21,397 bases of DNA, taken from a virus. Made by a program: the position numbers and the translations under genes. Location of the stretch: the IMG/VR virus record IMGVR_UViG_3300031758_000673, positions 1-21,397 of that record; one strand, 5' to 3'. A model generated the notes under the pieces. The model was not told where the DNA came from. It did not search any database and was given only the letters and a program-made list of their open reading frames with translations. Shown here one piece after another: positions 13,219-20,266 of the stretch (its first letter is position 1; the number at the start of each line of letters is the position of its first letter).

Positions 13219-13522
13219 AGATCAATGTCATAGAAGTGGTGTTGGTCACAGTCCCATGCAGGCCAGACTGACAAAGGATTCCTTCGCCTGGCATGGGGAT
13301 GATCGTATAACCAGCCGTAGTACTAGCCGCCGTGTTGATAGTGGCTAAAATCTTGCCACTACCACCACCTTCACGGATAACAACAGAACCAGCACTACCA
13401 CCATTAATAGCGTAAATAGTCTTAATTCGCGCTCGGTCAATGGCGTTGTTGTTCTGGTCCAGAAAGTTACCCGTGGACTCTAGCGGCTTAGTCGCTAGTA
13501 CGTCATATTGCATAGTAGGCAT
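13211..13522 (-). CDS. 103-residue beta-rich putative virion protein
   Basis: This small Gly/Thr/Ser-rich protein starts MPTMQYDVLATKPLESTGNF, with I-K-T-I-Y-A-I-N-G-G-S-A-G-S-V-V-I-R-E-G-G (about 34-54) and a C-terminal strand pattern T-V-T-N-T-T-S-M-T-L-I-Y-G. Alternating strands suggest a beta sandwich or decoration protein. A near-consensus ribosome site (AGGAGG) precedes the ATG, which fits an abundant structural product. It lies two genes after the capsid gene, and its end overlaps the basic-protein gene by 8 nt. No named family is recognised. Confidence 0.7.
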   Translation of the reverse strand: MPTMQYDVLATKPLESTGNFLDQNNNAIDRARIKTIYAINGGSAGSVVIREGGGSGKILATINTAASTTAGYTIIPMPGEGILCQSGLHGTVTNTTSMTLIYG

Positions 13523-13534
13523 TTGAGCCTCCTA

Positions 13535-14023
13535 TTAGACGGACTGTTGACCGACCAGCGGATCAGTGACGTAGTAAATGATATAGCCAGAGGCCGTACC
13601 AGCACCGGAAGATCCGTCAGTTACAGTGATGTAGACATTCTCGTCTGCATCCATAACCAAACCAAGATCATTACCAGCAGTGGTCGCCGTGCCAACAGTC
13701 ACAGTACCAATAGCATTGGTGTAACCATCGACAAGACCGTCGGTATCAGACGCACTGTTAGAAACAGTAGCCCAACCAAGGTCAAAAGAACCAGAAGCTC
13801 CGCTAACAGCGCTGACAACCACAGACATAACCACAGCGCCAGCAGGCAGGATTAGGTCAGGGGCACCAGAAACCGAAGAAATTTTGGCATTAGTGGTAGT
13901 AGCAGGACCAACATCGTCAATATAAAACTGGGCGGTCATAACCATGGAACCGCAGTAAGCTTGCCGTGTGGAATCGGCACCCGAGCGCCAAATGGACTGG
14001 GTGGTAGACGGACGTACACTCAT
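13535..14023 (-). CDS. 162-residue beta-rich putative capsid-associated/decoration protein
   Basis: This protein starts MSVRPSTTQSIWRSGADSTR and then has a long Ala/Gly/Val/Thr-rich beta region with D-L-I-L-P-A-G-A-V-V-M-S-V-V-V (about 56-70), F-D-L-G-W and D-A-D-E-N-V-Y-I-T-V-T-D-G. The composition and position right after the capsid gene and its terminator suggest a decoration or minor head protein. The start has GAGGA at the right distance, after a leader of about 100 nt carrying an inverted repeat, so this gene probably begins a separately controlled part of the transcript. No specific family is recognised. Confidence 0.68.
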   Translation of the reverse strand: MSVRPSTTQSIWRSGADSTRQAYCGSMVMTAQFYIDDVGPATTTNAKISSVSGAPDLILPAGAVVMSVVVSAVSGASGSFDLGWATVSNSASDTDGLVDGYTNAIGTVTVGTATTAGNDLGLVMDADENVYITVTDGSSGAGTASGYIIYYVTDPLVGQQSV

Positions 14024-14049
14024 TTTATCCTCGCGTGTAGTAGCACATC

Positions 14050-14092
14050 CTCATATCGTCTCTACTAAGTCTGCTAGGCCAGTCGATATGAG
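14050..14092 (-). promoter_or_regulatory. Inverted repeat in leader upstream of the 162-residue gene
   Basis: Perfect 9-bp arms CTCATATCG (14050-14058) and CGATATGAG (14084-14092) are separated by 25 nt. The element lies between the post-capsid terminator and the next ATG, so it would be in the leader of a downstream transcript. It could be an RNA stem-loop, a processing site or an operator; no convincing -35/-10 pair was found around it. Confidence 0.5.
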
Positions 14093-14122
14093 TGAAAATC
14101 CTAGACTGCAACAACAGTACAG

Positions 14123-14154
14123 CAAAAAGAAAGGGGGTGCAAGACCCCCTTTCT
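14123..14154 (-). terminator. Rho-independent terminator after the major capsid gene
   Basis: A perfect 11-bp stem (AGAAAGGGGGT / ACCCCCTTTCT, 14128-14138 and 14144-14154) with a 5-nt loop is followed on the minus strand by a T-rich tract ending near 14124. It begins only a few bases after the capsid stop codon. It likely boosts capsid mRNA stability and attenuates read-through into the downstream genes. Confidence 0.88.
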
Positions 14155-14161
14155 ACCCAGA

Positions 14162-15070
14162 TTAAGCGCCGGGCGAGCCGAACATACCCAAGGGGTCCGA
14201 GAACCCAAATGAGTAACGCTCACGAGCCTTGTAACGTACGTTGCCTGTATCGAAGTCCCCGTCCATGGACTGAGACAGCGGAGTACGAACAAAGTGCTTC
14301 ATACCGTTAGGCACGTCTGTGCAGAGGAACCATGCGTCGGTGTCCGTCAGCCAGTGATTAACGGAATACCCGTCAGGAATCGAGCCGTTATTACGCAGCG
14401 CATTGATGTCGTTATCAGCCGTACCTACACGCTTTTCAGTCTCAAGCAGGCGGGTTGCAACGAACTGCAATGACGGAGGAATAATCAGCTTGCGGGGTTT
14501 AGCCGCAATCAGCAGACCACGCTCATCGGTCCATGCAGCGATCTGAATAACGGCGGCTTCAAGCGAAGTCTCGTTAAGATCAGCAGGAGTAGCAGGCTCG
14601 TTAGAGTTGACGCCACCAGAGACAAGGGGGTGATCCGTTGCAAACAAGGCTTTACCGTCACCACCAGCATAGGCAGAGTCAAACCCGTTGTTTAGCACGG
14701 CTGCAGCCTTAACTTGCTTGGTATAAGCCATAGCGCGAGCCAAAGACTTGGTGTAACGCGAAGACAGGGAGTCATAGAGGTTGTCCTCAATAGCCTCTTC
14801 CGTCAGCGAAAAACCAAGAGCAATAGTCTCGTGCGTATAGCGTGCCGTCCAAGCCTCTTGCGCGTTATCGTAGGCAATCGCACTGCCTTCGTTCTTCACC
14901 GGTGCGGCGGAGAAGCCAGACAGTTTGGTTTCCTCTTCAAACGAACGCTCGGAGGTCTCGGTCTCGTAAATCTCCTTATGCTCTTCGCCGTAGCGTGCAT
15001 ATTCCATACCGAACAGAGCGTTCAGACCAGGAAGGAGTTCTTTAAGTAGTTGTGCGCGTGAAATAGCCAT
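14162..15070 (-). CDS. Major capsid protein (HK97 fold, Mu gpT-like)
   Basis: This 302-residue protein has the pattern of the Mu-like major head subunit (gpT) group of HK97-fold capsid proteins: E-T-I-A-L-G-F-S-L-T-E-E-A-I-E-D-N-L-Y (about 81-99), A-L-F-A-T-D-H-P-L-V-S-G-G (141-153), L-E-A-A-V-I-Q-I-A-A-W-T-D-E-R-G (P-domain region), I-I-P-P-S-L-Q-F-V-A-T-R-L-L (about 196-209) and a C-terminal F-G-F-S-D-P-L-G. The length fits a mature-type capsid protein without a long cleaved delta domain. It has the strong ribosome site TAAGGAG and a terminator right after it, both fitting high expression. A scaffold-like gene lies three genes upstream; no prohead protease gene is seen. The gpT resemblance is from motif memory. 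Confidence 0.88.
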   Translation of the reverse strand: MAISRAQLLKELLPGLNALFGMEYARYGEEHKEIYETETSERSFEEETKLSGFSAAPVKNEGSAIAYDNAQEAWTARYTHETIALGFSLTEEAIEDNLYDSLSSRYTKSLARAMAYTKQVKAAAVLNNGFDSAYAGGDGKALFATDHPLVSGGVNSNEPATPADLNETSLEAAVIQIAAWTDERGLLIAAKPRKLIIPPSLQFVATRLLETEKRVGTADNDINALRNNGSIPDGYSVNHWLTDTDAWFLCTDVPNGMKHFVRTPLSQSMDGDFDTGNVRYKARERYSFGFSDPLGMFGSPGA

Positions 15071-15082
15071 TTAAGTTTCTCC

Positions 15083-15760
15083 TTAGACGCCAACGGGGTT
15101 GAGGTATTGGTGTCCACCGGTCACTGTACTGGTAGTCGTAGTAGCAAAAGTACCAGGGGTCGGCTCAGTAGTTGTAGACGCAGAGACTACGTACGGAGCG
15201 TTCCACTTAACAATAGCTTCTTGATACACGACGTTACCACCAGACACGTACGAAGTCTCAGGAACGAGATCAATAATACGAATCGGGAGGGTAGCCGTAG
15301 TAGCAATATTGTCGATAGCTACAGCGGAGTTACCAGTAGTCGTGTTACCGGAGTTCTGCACCAACTCGGCGTTGTTACCAACAGCCGTACGCTGAACAGT
15401 ACCGATAGTCGTACCGGAAGAAACAATAGCTACTTTAAACAGCGCGTCAGGGTCGTCCTGAACGTACGCCATAATGTCAGAAGCCACGGTGTTAATTGGG
15501 TAATTCTGACGAAACACCTTACCGTAAGTCGGATCAGTGTAAGAGCAGCCAAGGAAAACACCAACAGGAGTAGCGGTGGTAGTACCGGTCTCTTTCACCA
15601 GAATGCCATCACTAGACAACTTAACTACATCGCCGAAGAAAATTCCGACGCCATAGTTAGATGCGATGGGGATCTGACGAGTAGCACCAGCAAACACCTG
15701 ACCGCCGATCAAGTTGATCGGGATTAGCCCATAAGGGCCATTAACAGTAGGATAAGCCAT
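15083..15760 (-). CDS. 225-residue capsid decoration-like protein
   Basis: It starts MAYPTVNGPYGLIPINLIGG and has T-R-Q-I-P-I-A-S-N-Y, F-G-D-V-V-K-L-S-S-D-G, G-V-F-L-G-C-S-Y-T-D-P (about 67-77), Y-V-Q-D-D-P-D-A-L-F-K-V, and a Thr-rich C-terminal tail (T-T-T-S-T-V-T-G-G). I recall the Y-G-L-I-P-(I/V)-N-L-I-G-G-Q-V start from other uncultured aquatic phages, always beside the capsid gene and without known function. Beta-strand-rich content and the position directly upstream of the capsid gene suggest a decoration or head-stabilising protein. The ribosome site is GAGGT. The role is inferred from position. Confidence 0.68.
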   Translation of the reverse strand: MAYPTVNGPYGLIPINLIGGQVFAGATRQIPIASNYGVGIFFGDVVKLSSDGILVKETGTTTATPVGVFLGCSYTDPTYGKVFRQNYPINTVASDIMAYVQDDPDALFKVAIVSSGTTIGTVQRTAVGNNAELVQNSGNTTTGNSAVAIDNIATTATLPIRIIDLVPETSYVSGGNVVYQEAIVKWNAPYVVSASTTTEPTPGTFATTTTSTVTGGHQYLNPVGV

Positions 15761-15778
15761 AGTTGACCTCGTTAAAAG

Positions 15779-16228
15779 TTAAATGCCTTTGCCAAACGAT
15801 GTCGTGGATCTGCGCTCTTTAAATAGCGGCATCCTCGGATCGTTATCTTTCATAAAGCTGCTGTCTACAGCGTCCATATTGTCCTTGGTCGCTTTGGCGA
15901 AATGCGCCGCACGTTGTTCCACGAACTCTTCTGGCATTTTGCAGAGTAACAGCCCAGCGACTTCGATGTTGTCTTTGAACCTGCTGTTAGAGTCTACGAG
16001 AAACTTAAACTGGGGTTGCTCCTCAATACGCACTGGCTCCCAGCCTTCTCTAAACTTAGCAGAGACGTTTTTAGCGTCTAACTGCCCACCTGTAGCTACA
16101 CGAATCCAACGATACGCATAACCAGATTGTTTAACGGGCTGCGGTAGCGTTTCTGGGCGCTGCCACTGCTTAGGTCTCTCAGATTTTTCTCTACTCTCAA
16201 GTTCGCGTGCAAGTCTATTTTCAGCCAT
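15779..16228 (-). CDS. 149-residue conserved phage head-region protein, function unknown
   Basis: Its N-terminus is charged (MAENRLARELESREKSERPK) and Trp/Pro-containing. The conserved core is G-Y-A-Y-R-W-I-R-V (about 36-44), F-R-E-G-W-E-P-V, G-L-L-L-C-K-M-P-E-E-F-V-E-Q-R (about 92-106) and a C-terminal M-D-A-V-D-S-S-F with F-K-E-R-R-S-T-T-S-F-G-K-G. I recognise this as a recurrent gene between scaffold and capsid in aquatic phages, with no assigned function. It overlaps the end of the scaffold-like gene by 8 nt and carries GGAGAAAC before its start. It may take part in head assembly. Confidence 0.75.
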   Translation of the reverse strand: MAENRLARELESREKSERPKQWQRPETLPQPVKQSGYAYRWIRVATGGQLDAKNVSAKFREGWEPVRIEEQPQFKFLVDSNSRFKDNIEVAGLLLCKMPEEFVEQRAAHFAKATKDNMDAVDSSFMKDNDPRMPLFKERRSTTSFGKGI

Positions 16229-17174
16229 TTTGTTTCTCCAGTCGTATCATTTCTTTCGCATACTGCTCAGGCGTTAACCCAAGCCTCTTCGCAATTGCTA
16301 ACTGCGATTGCTTTAGCACTATCCTCTTGGCAGAAGTGCTTCTTGATACCGGAGCCACAACATTAGCCGGTTTCATCTCAGTGCGCTGAGCAGGCTTGCC
16401 GCCCCTGTCAGACGTTTCTACTTCTTCATCTTCCCCGAAGTAATCAGAGAAGCGTTTTCGCATGGTCTTATCGACCGTATTCCAATATTCGTCAGTACCA
16501 ACGTAACCTGCGCCGTACTGTTTTTCTAATTTCTGATGCAACCCTAGCGCTGTTGCAGTCATCTCTTCGTCCTGCCCGAACCACGTATTTTTGCTACGCC
16601 ATTCAGAGGTCTTACGATCTAACTGCGGGGGCTGAGGTTGCGCCCTTTGTTCATTTATATCAGGAGTTTGCTGGGTTTGTAAAGGGGGTCTGTATCCTTT
16701 TAGACTCTCCAGCTTAAAATTCACAGAGTTAAGCTTAGCCTGAGCATCTACTAACTTGTCGGAATCTCCAGCCTCATAAGCCTCTTTATAGGCTCGTTTA
16801 GCCATCTCCAACTCAATTTCTGCAGCGCTAGTAGCCGTCATTACCAGGGATTTCTCCCCTTCACTCAGCCTATTTCTGAGAGCTTTATTCTCTTCTAGGG
16901 CTTTTTGAGCCATAGCTAGGGCTTCTTGCTGCTCCCTCAGTGCCCGTTCTTTCTCCCGCCGCTCGTCATGCCAGACCTTTTTCATCTGCTTCAGACGAGT
17001 TTTTACCTTGTCAGAGTAGTCTTCTAGCTCATCTTGCTCTAGCTCTTCAACCACTTCTTTTGGTAACGGCTGACGCCCACGATCCTCTGCAGGTGTGTCG
17101 TCTTCAATCTCTAACTCAAAATCCTTCTCTTCTGCTACTGGTTCCTGCTCTTTGATGTTTTCAGTATCTGCCAT
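16221..17174 (-). CDS. Scaffolding-like protein
   Basis: This 317-residue protein has the architecture of phage scaffolds. The N-terminus is strongly acidic (about 1-50, with E-E-K-D-F-E-L-E-I-E-D-D). A long charged coiled-coil follows (about 55-155), then a Pro/Gln-rich hinge (P-P-L-Q-T-Q-Q-T-P, about 162-180). A W-x-x-x-N-x-W-F-G segment comes next, and then a basic C-terminal helix containing K-R-I-V-L-K-Q-S-Q-L-A-I-A-K-R-L-G-L-T-P-E-Q-Y-A, typical for binding the capsid subunit. It has the ribosome site AAGGAG. Position between portal and capsid genes supports the role. It has no protease motif, so it is probably removed intact rather than as a self-cleaving scaffold. Confidence 0.8.
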   Translation of the reverse strand: MADTENIKEQEPVAEEKDFELEIEDDTPAEDRGRQPLPKEVVEELEQDELEDYSDKVKTRLKQMKKVWHDERREKERALREQQEALAMAQKALEENKALRNRLSEGEKSLVMTATSAAEIELEMAKRAYKEAYEAGDSDKLVDAQAKLNSVNFKLESLKGYRPPLQTQQTPDINEQRAQPQPPQLDRKTSEWRSKNTWFGQDEEMTATALGLHQKLEKQYGAGYVGTDEYWNTVDKTMRKRFSDYFGEDEEVETSDRGGKPAQRTEMKPANVVAPVSRSTSAKRIVLKQSQLAIAKRLGLTPEQYAKEMIRLEKQNG

Positions 17175-17184
17175 TTGTTACTCC

Positions 17185-17592
17185 TTATTTGCGACTGATG
17201 CCGCGAGGATCTTCTACTACACCCTCAACAGAATCATCGTTAATAATCCGAAACTCGCGCCCGTGAATCTTTAGACGAGTGCCAGCATGAGGACGAACTA
17301 ATACAAAATCACCCTCTTTGCACCATGGGCCTGACGGAAACCTAGCTAAGTCTTTATAACAATCTGGACCCATTTTCATAACAAACAGAACCGTAGTCAG
17401 CAATTCTTCATGCTGCATGGTTATGTCTGCCTTGACTAGACCACTGTCAAACTTGTCCTCAATCTCTGGAATCCCACACAGGATGCGGTATCCAGACGGG
17501 TCTGGTACTTGCCTAGCCTTATCTTCTGCGCTTGCTGGTAATACTGTTGCTTCGTTCGGGTCGCTTGTAGAACCGATTAAGATTTCACTCAT
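17185..17592 (-). CDS. GroES-like co-chaperonin (Cpn10 fold candidate)
   Basis: From the ATG at 17592 this is 135 residues; a longer start at 17625 would overlap the previous gene by 41 nt and looks less likely than the 8-nt overlap chosen. After an unstructured 30-residue N-terminus, P-S-G-Y-R-I-L (32-38) begins a GroES-type barrel. D-S-G-L-V-K (49-54) is placed like the GroES mobile loop. C-K-E-G-D-F-V-L-V-R-P-H-A-G-T (91-105) and I-H-G-R-E-F-R-I-I-N-D-D-S-V-E-G-V-V follow the GroES pattern of V-K-V-G-D-x-V, then a glycine turn, then a basic patch, then the x-D-I-L-A-I-V end. Phage co-chaperonins such as T4 gp31 help GroEL fold the capsid protein, and its place between portal and scaffold genes fits. 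The call is from pattern comparison by eye. Confidence 0.7.
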   Translation of the reverse strand: MSEILIGSTSDPNEATVLPASAEDKARQVPDPSGYRILCGIPEIEDKFDSGLVKADITMQHEELLTTVLFVMKMGPDCYKDLARFPSGPWCKEGDFVLVRPHAGTRLKIHGREFRIINDDSVEGVVEDPRGISRK

Positions 17593-17779
17593 CTGAGGTT
17601 TCCAACCTTTCTGCTGTTTCAGCAATTAAGTTATTAGCCATTAATAGGCCACGCACTACACCAGCGGAGTATTTGTATTCCGCCAGATCTTTTGCCTTTC
17701 CATCTCCTAAATCTTCAATAATACGAAGACGTTCCTTCTGGAGTTGTTCAGACAAATACTTCAATACATCTTTGCTCAT
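17585..17779 (-). CDS. 64-residue helical protein of unknown function
   Basis: This small, charged, mainly helical protein starts MSKDVLKYLSEQLQKERLRI and has A-K-D-L-A-E-Y-K-Y-S-A-G-V-V-R-G-L (about 29-45), a pattern I recall from small genes next to portal genes in other aquatic phages (K-D-x-A-E-Y-K then G-x-x-R-G-L). No function is established. It begins right after the portal stop (adjacent positions) and its own end overlaps the GroES-like gene by 8 nt, so translation is probably coupled. Confidence 0.72.
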   Translation of the reverse strand: MSKDVLKYLSEQLQKERLRIIEDLGDGKAKDLAEYKYSAGVVRGLLMANNLIAETAERLETSDE

Positions 17780-20257
17780 TTACACTCCTTGTTCAGGTTT
17801 CTGATTTTGTTGCTGAGATAACTGTTGAGCCATCTGCACGCCTAGGCGTGTTCCTTCTATTTCCTGCTTTACTGCCTCAACACTTTCTTGGAACTGCTGT
17901 TGAGTCTGATCTTTGGCGATCTGTGCGCCTAACCGTGCGCCATCAACCTCGGCCTGGGTCTGAATCCGCATCTGCTCAGTCTGTATTTGTGCGGCCTTAA
18001 GCTGTGCGTCCATCTGATCTTTCTGTGCCTTGCGCTGAACTTCTGCCTGTTTAATCTGCAACTCTTGTTGTTGCATTTGTACAAGCGGGTCTTGCGCCTG
18101 TTGTTGGGCTTGCTGCTGCGCCATCATTGCCTGATTAGCCTGTAAAAGCTTCTGTGCGCCTGCGGCTGCAAGGCGAGAAATCTCAACTTCCATGTCTTCA
18201 GGCATCTCTTCGTTCGGCCCTGGGTAAGGAACGCCAATCTTTTCTTCAACATTCTTGCGGTATTGGAAAGCAAAGTGCTCCATGATGTGCGCCATAAATG
18301 CCGCGCCTACCTGCTGAGCTTGAGGGTTCTGGCCCAAAATCTGTGACGTTATCGGATCTTGCAGAGCCGTCATGTGGACTGTGATGTGGGCTGCGTGGTC
18401 CTGATAGATAAACGCTTTTACGGGTTTACCCGTAAACATATCCATGTTCTCAGACACAGGATCTGTGGGCTTCTGGTCATCTTCCGTCGGTACGAGCTTA
18501 GCTGCATTCTTGATACCCAATACTTCTAGCATCTGGCGGTGCAACAACGGTAAGTCATACAACTGCGGTGCCTGCTGCGCTAACTGCAACACCGCCTGAT
18601 ACTGCACGACTTTTTGCGACATTGTTGCTGCGTTGGGGTCAGAGACAGGTATGACCTCCACCATGTCGTAGTCAGAGCGCTTAGCAGGTGGTAGCGCATC
18701 GGTCGGCTCGTAGGCGTACTCTTCAGGCGTGTAGTCACGGATGATGTTCTTAAGGAGCTTAAACTCCTGCTTCATCGCGTAGTGGATGCGAGCCTGAACT
18801 GCTGACATAACCTTCAGCGTGCGCTCTAATATGGCAAGCGTTGTGCCTACCGGAGACTGAGCGCTCATATCTGAGACTTTAAGGTCGGCTGCACTAGCAA
18901 ACCTACGGCCCTCGTCGATGATCTTATCCATCAACCCAGCCAACACCTGTGACGGCTCTTTGTAGGGCAGTGCCATGATGTTGTCTTTTATGGTGCCAGA
19001 GGCTACGTCCACATCTCGCCACTCTGCCGGTGCAATCGGCGTGTCGTCGCCCTTAACTCGCAGACCCTTGGTTTTAAAGCCACCGGGCAAGTTAGACAGC
19101 GTGCCAGCATCTACTAACTGACGCAGTATCGACGTACCAGACTTGGCAAATGCGCCAATCAAGTGGATTAGACCAAACGCATAGAAGCCAAACCCAGGTA
19201 TGTACGGGTAATGTACGAAGTGCTGACGCTTCTGCTTTAGCTCATCTTCTGGGTGCCAATTACGGCGTATGGCTAGGATCTCTTGCGTATGCTTGTCGAT
19301 AGTAACGACGTAAGGTAGTGCAATGCCTGTCGGCTTACCTTTCTTGTCTTTGTCCTCGTAGCCAGGGAGGTCGAGGTCCACGTGCATCTCAAGGATCTTG
19401 TATCGGTCATCTGAAGATGCCTTAAATCCCATCTTCTCAGCAATTTTCTTCTCGACATCGTCAAACGTATCTACAGGGTCACCAAGCTCTACATCCCTAT
19501 AAAAACCGGCGACTTGAAGCTTTCTCATCTCGTTAGGTGTCTTACGCATCACATGCGTGACGCGCTCGGCTGTCTCTAGACTTGAAGCGCCGTATGGCAC
19601 CACGACATCTTCTGCCGGTACATAGATCGAAGCCTGTCGATCCAAGTTAGGGTCAAAGTAGACCTTCTTAAACGCATTACCCGACAGCCCCAGACCCCAG
19701 AGCATCCGCTCATGCTCAGGCCGGTACTCAACCATCACTTCAGTCAACTCATAGTTCATGTCATCCTTGACACGCTGAGCTGCTTCTTCTTTCTCTCTAG
19801 TCTCAACCCCAATGATCTGAGTCTTTACAGGCCCAGCTGCAGGGAACGTTTCCATCATTGTCTCTGCTTGGAACCGCACTAATGATTCTGAGAGAAGTGG
19901 ATGGTACACACCACACGCACCGGGCCAAGGCTCTGTGCGTTCTTCGATCTTTAGCCCAAGAAGTTCTAGACCATCTACATACGTCTGCATCCAGTCTTTG
20001 CGGCTGGAGATGTCATCGTCAAAGTCACCAATAAGGTCAGAGGCAAGCTGTGTTAGCTCATCAGCCTCAATATACTCGGCAAGGTTAGCGTCAAAGTCAT
20101 CATCTGTCTCCTTACCTGGCTCTAGAATAATCTCTAGCCCACCGATCCCAATCTCTACGCGCTCAGGATCTTCGATCTCAATCTCTATCGGCGGCTCTTG
20201 TTCTACTTCATCAGTTAACCCAAGAGGGGCCGGGTTTAGGGCTTTCTCGATTGCCAT
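17780..20257 (-). CDS. Portal protein
   Basis: This 825-residue protein has an acidic N-terminus (about 1-70). Its core contains S-S-R-K-D-W-M-Q-T-Y (around 85-95), R-T-E-P-W-P-G-A-C-G-V-Y-H-P-L-L-S-E (about 111-128) and M-M-E-T-F-P-A-A-G-P, marks I recall from portals of large-portal podovirus-like phages. Further on are G-L-S-G-N-A-F-K-K-V-Y-F-D-P and V-P-A-E-D-V-V-V-P. A stem/wing region follows with R-R-F-A-S-A-A-D-L-K-V-S and G-T-T-L-A-I-L-E-R. From about residue 700 the tail is extremely Gln-rich, helical and coiled-coil-like, as expected for an extended crown or barrel. It lies between terminase and scaffold, with ribosome site AAGGA. It would form the dodecameric ring for DNA entry and exit at the capsid vertex. 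Confidence 0.88.
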   Translation of the reverse strand: MAIEKALNPAPLGLTDEVEQEPPIEIEIEDPERVEIGIGGLEIILEPGKETDDDFDANLAEYIEADELTQLASDLIGDFDDDISSRKDWMQTYVDGLELLGLKIEERTEPWPGACGVYHPLLSESLVRFQAETMMETFPAAGPVKTQIIGVETREKEEAAQRVKDDMNYELTEVMVEYRPEHERMLWGLGLSGNAFKKVYFDPNLDRQASIYVPAEDVVVPYGASSLETAERVTHVMRKTPNEMRKLQVAGFYRDVELGDPVDTFDDVEKKIAEKMGFKASSDDRYKILEMHVDLDLPGYEDKDKKGKPTGIALPYVVTIDKHTQEILAIRRNWHPEDELKQKRQHFVHYPYIPGFGFYAFGLIHLIGAFAKSGTSILRQLVDAGTLSNLPGGFKTKGLRVKGDDTPIAPAEWRDVDVASGTIKDNIMALPYKEPSQVLAGLMDKIIDEGRRFASAADLKVSDMSAQSPVGTTLAILERTLKVMSAVQARIHYAMKQEFKLLKNIIRDYTPEEYAYEPTDALPPAKRSDYDMVEVIPVSDPNAATMSQKVVQYQAVLQLAQQAPQLYDLPLLHRQMLEVLGIKNAAKLVPTEDDQKPTDPVSENMDMFTGKPVKAFIYQDHAAHITVHMTALQDPITSQILGQNPQAQQVGAAFMAHIMEHFAFQYRKNVEEKIGVPYPGPNEEMPEDMEVEISRLAAAGAQKLLQANQAMMAQQQAQQQAQDPLVQMQQQELQIKQAEVQRKAQKDQMDAQLKAAQIQTEQMRIQTQAEVDGARLGAQIAKDQTQQQFQESVEAVKQEIEGTRLGVQMAQQLSQQQNQKPEQGV

Positions 20258-20266
20258 GATTTATCC

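Noticed and set aside
14060-14160. Sigma-70 type promoter between the capsid gene and the next gene
   Set aside because: The best -35/-10 pairs match the consensus at only about half of positions; this is too weak to call.
15107-15727. Long plus-strand frame (about 206 codons) opposite the decoration-like gene
   Set aside because: It has a Ser/Arg/Asn-biased composition, no recognisable motif, and lies wholly opposite a gene with a good ribosome site and conserved start; it is an antisense shadow.
17185-17625. Upstream ATG at 17625 as the start of the GroES-like gene
   Set aside because: It would overlap the 64-residue gene by 41 nt and add 11 residues with no GroES similarity; the ATG at 17592 with an 8-nt overlap is more economical.
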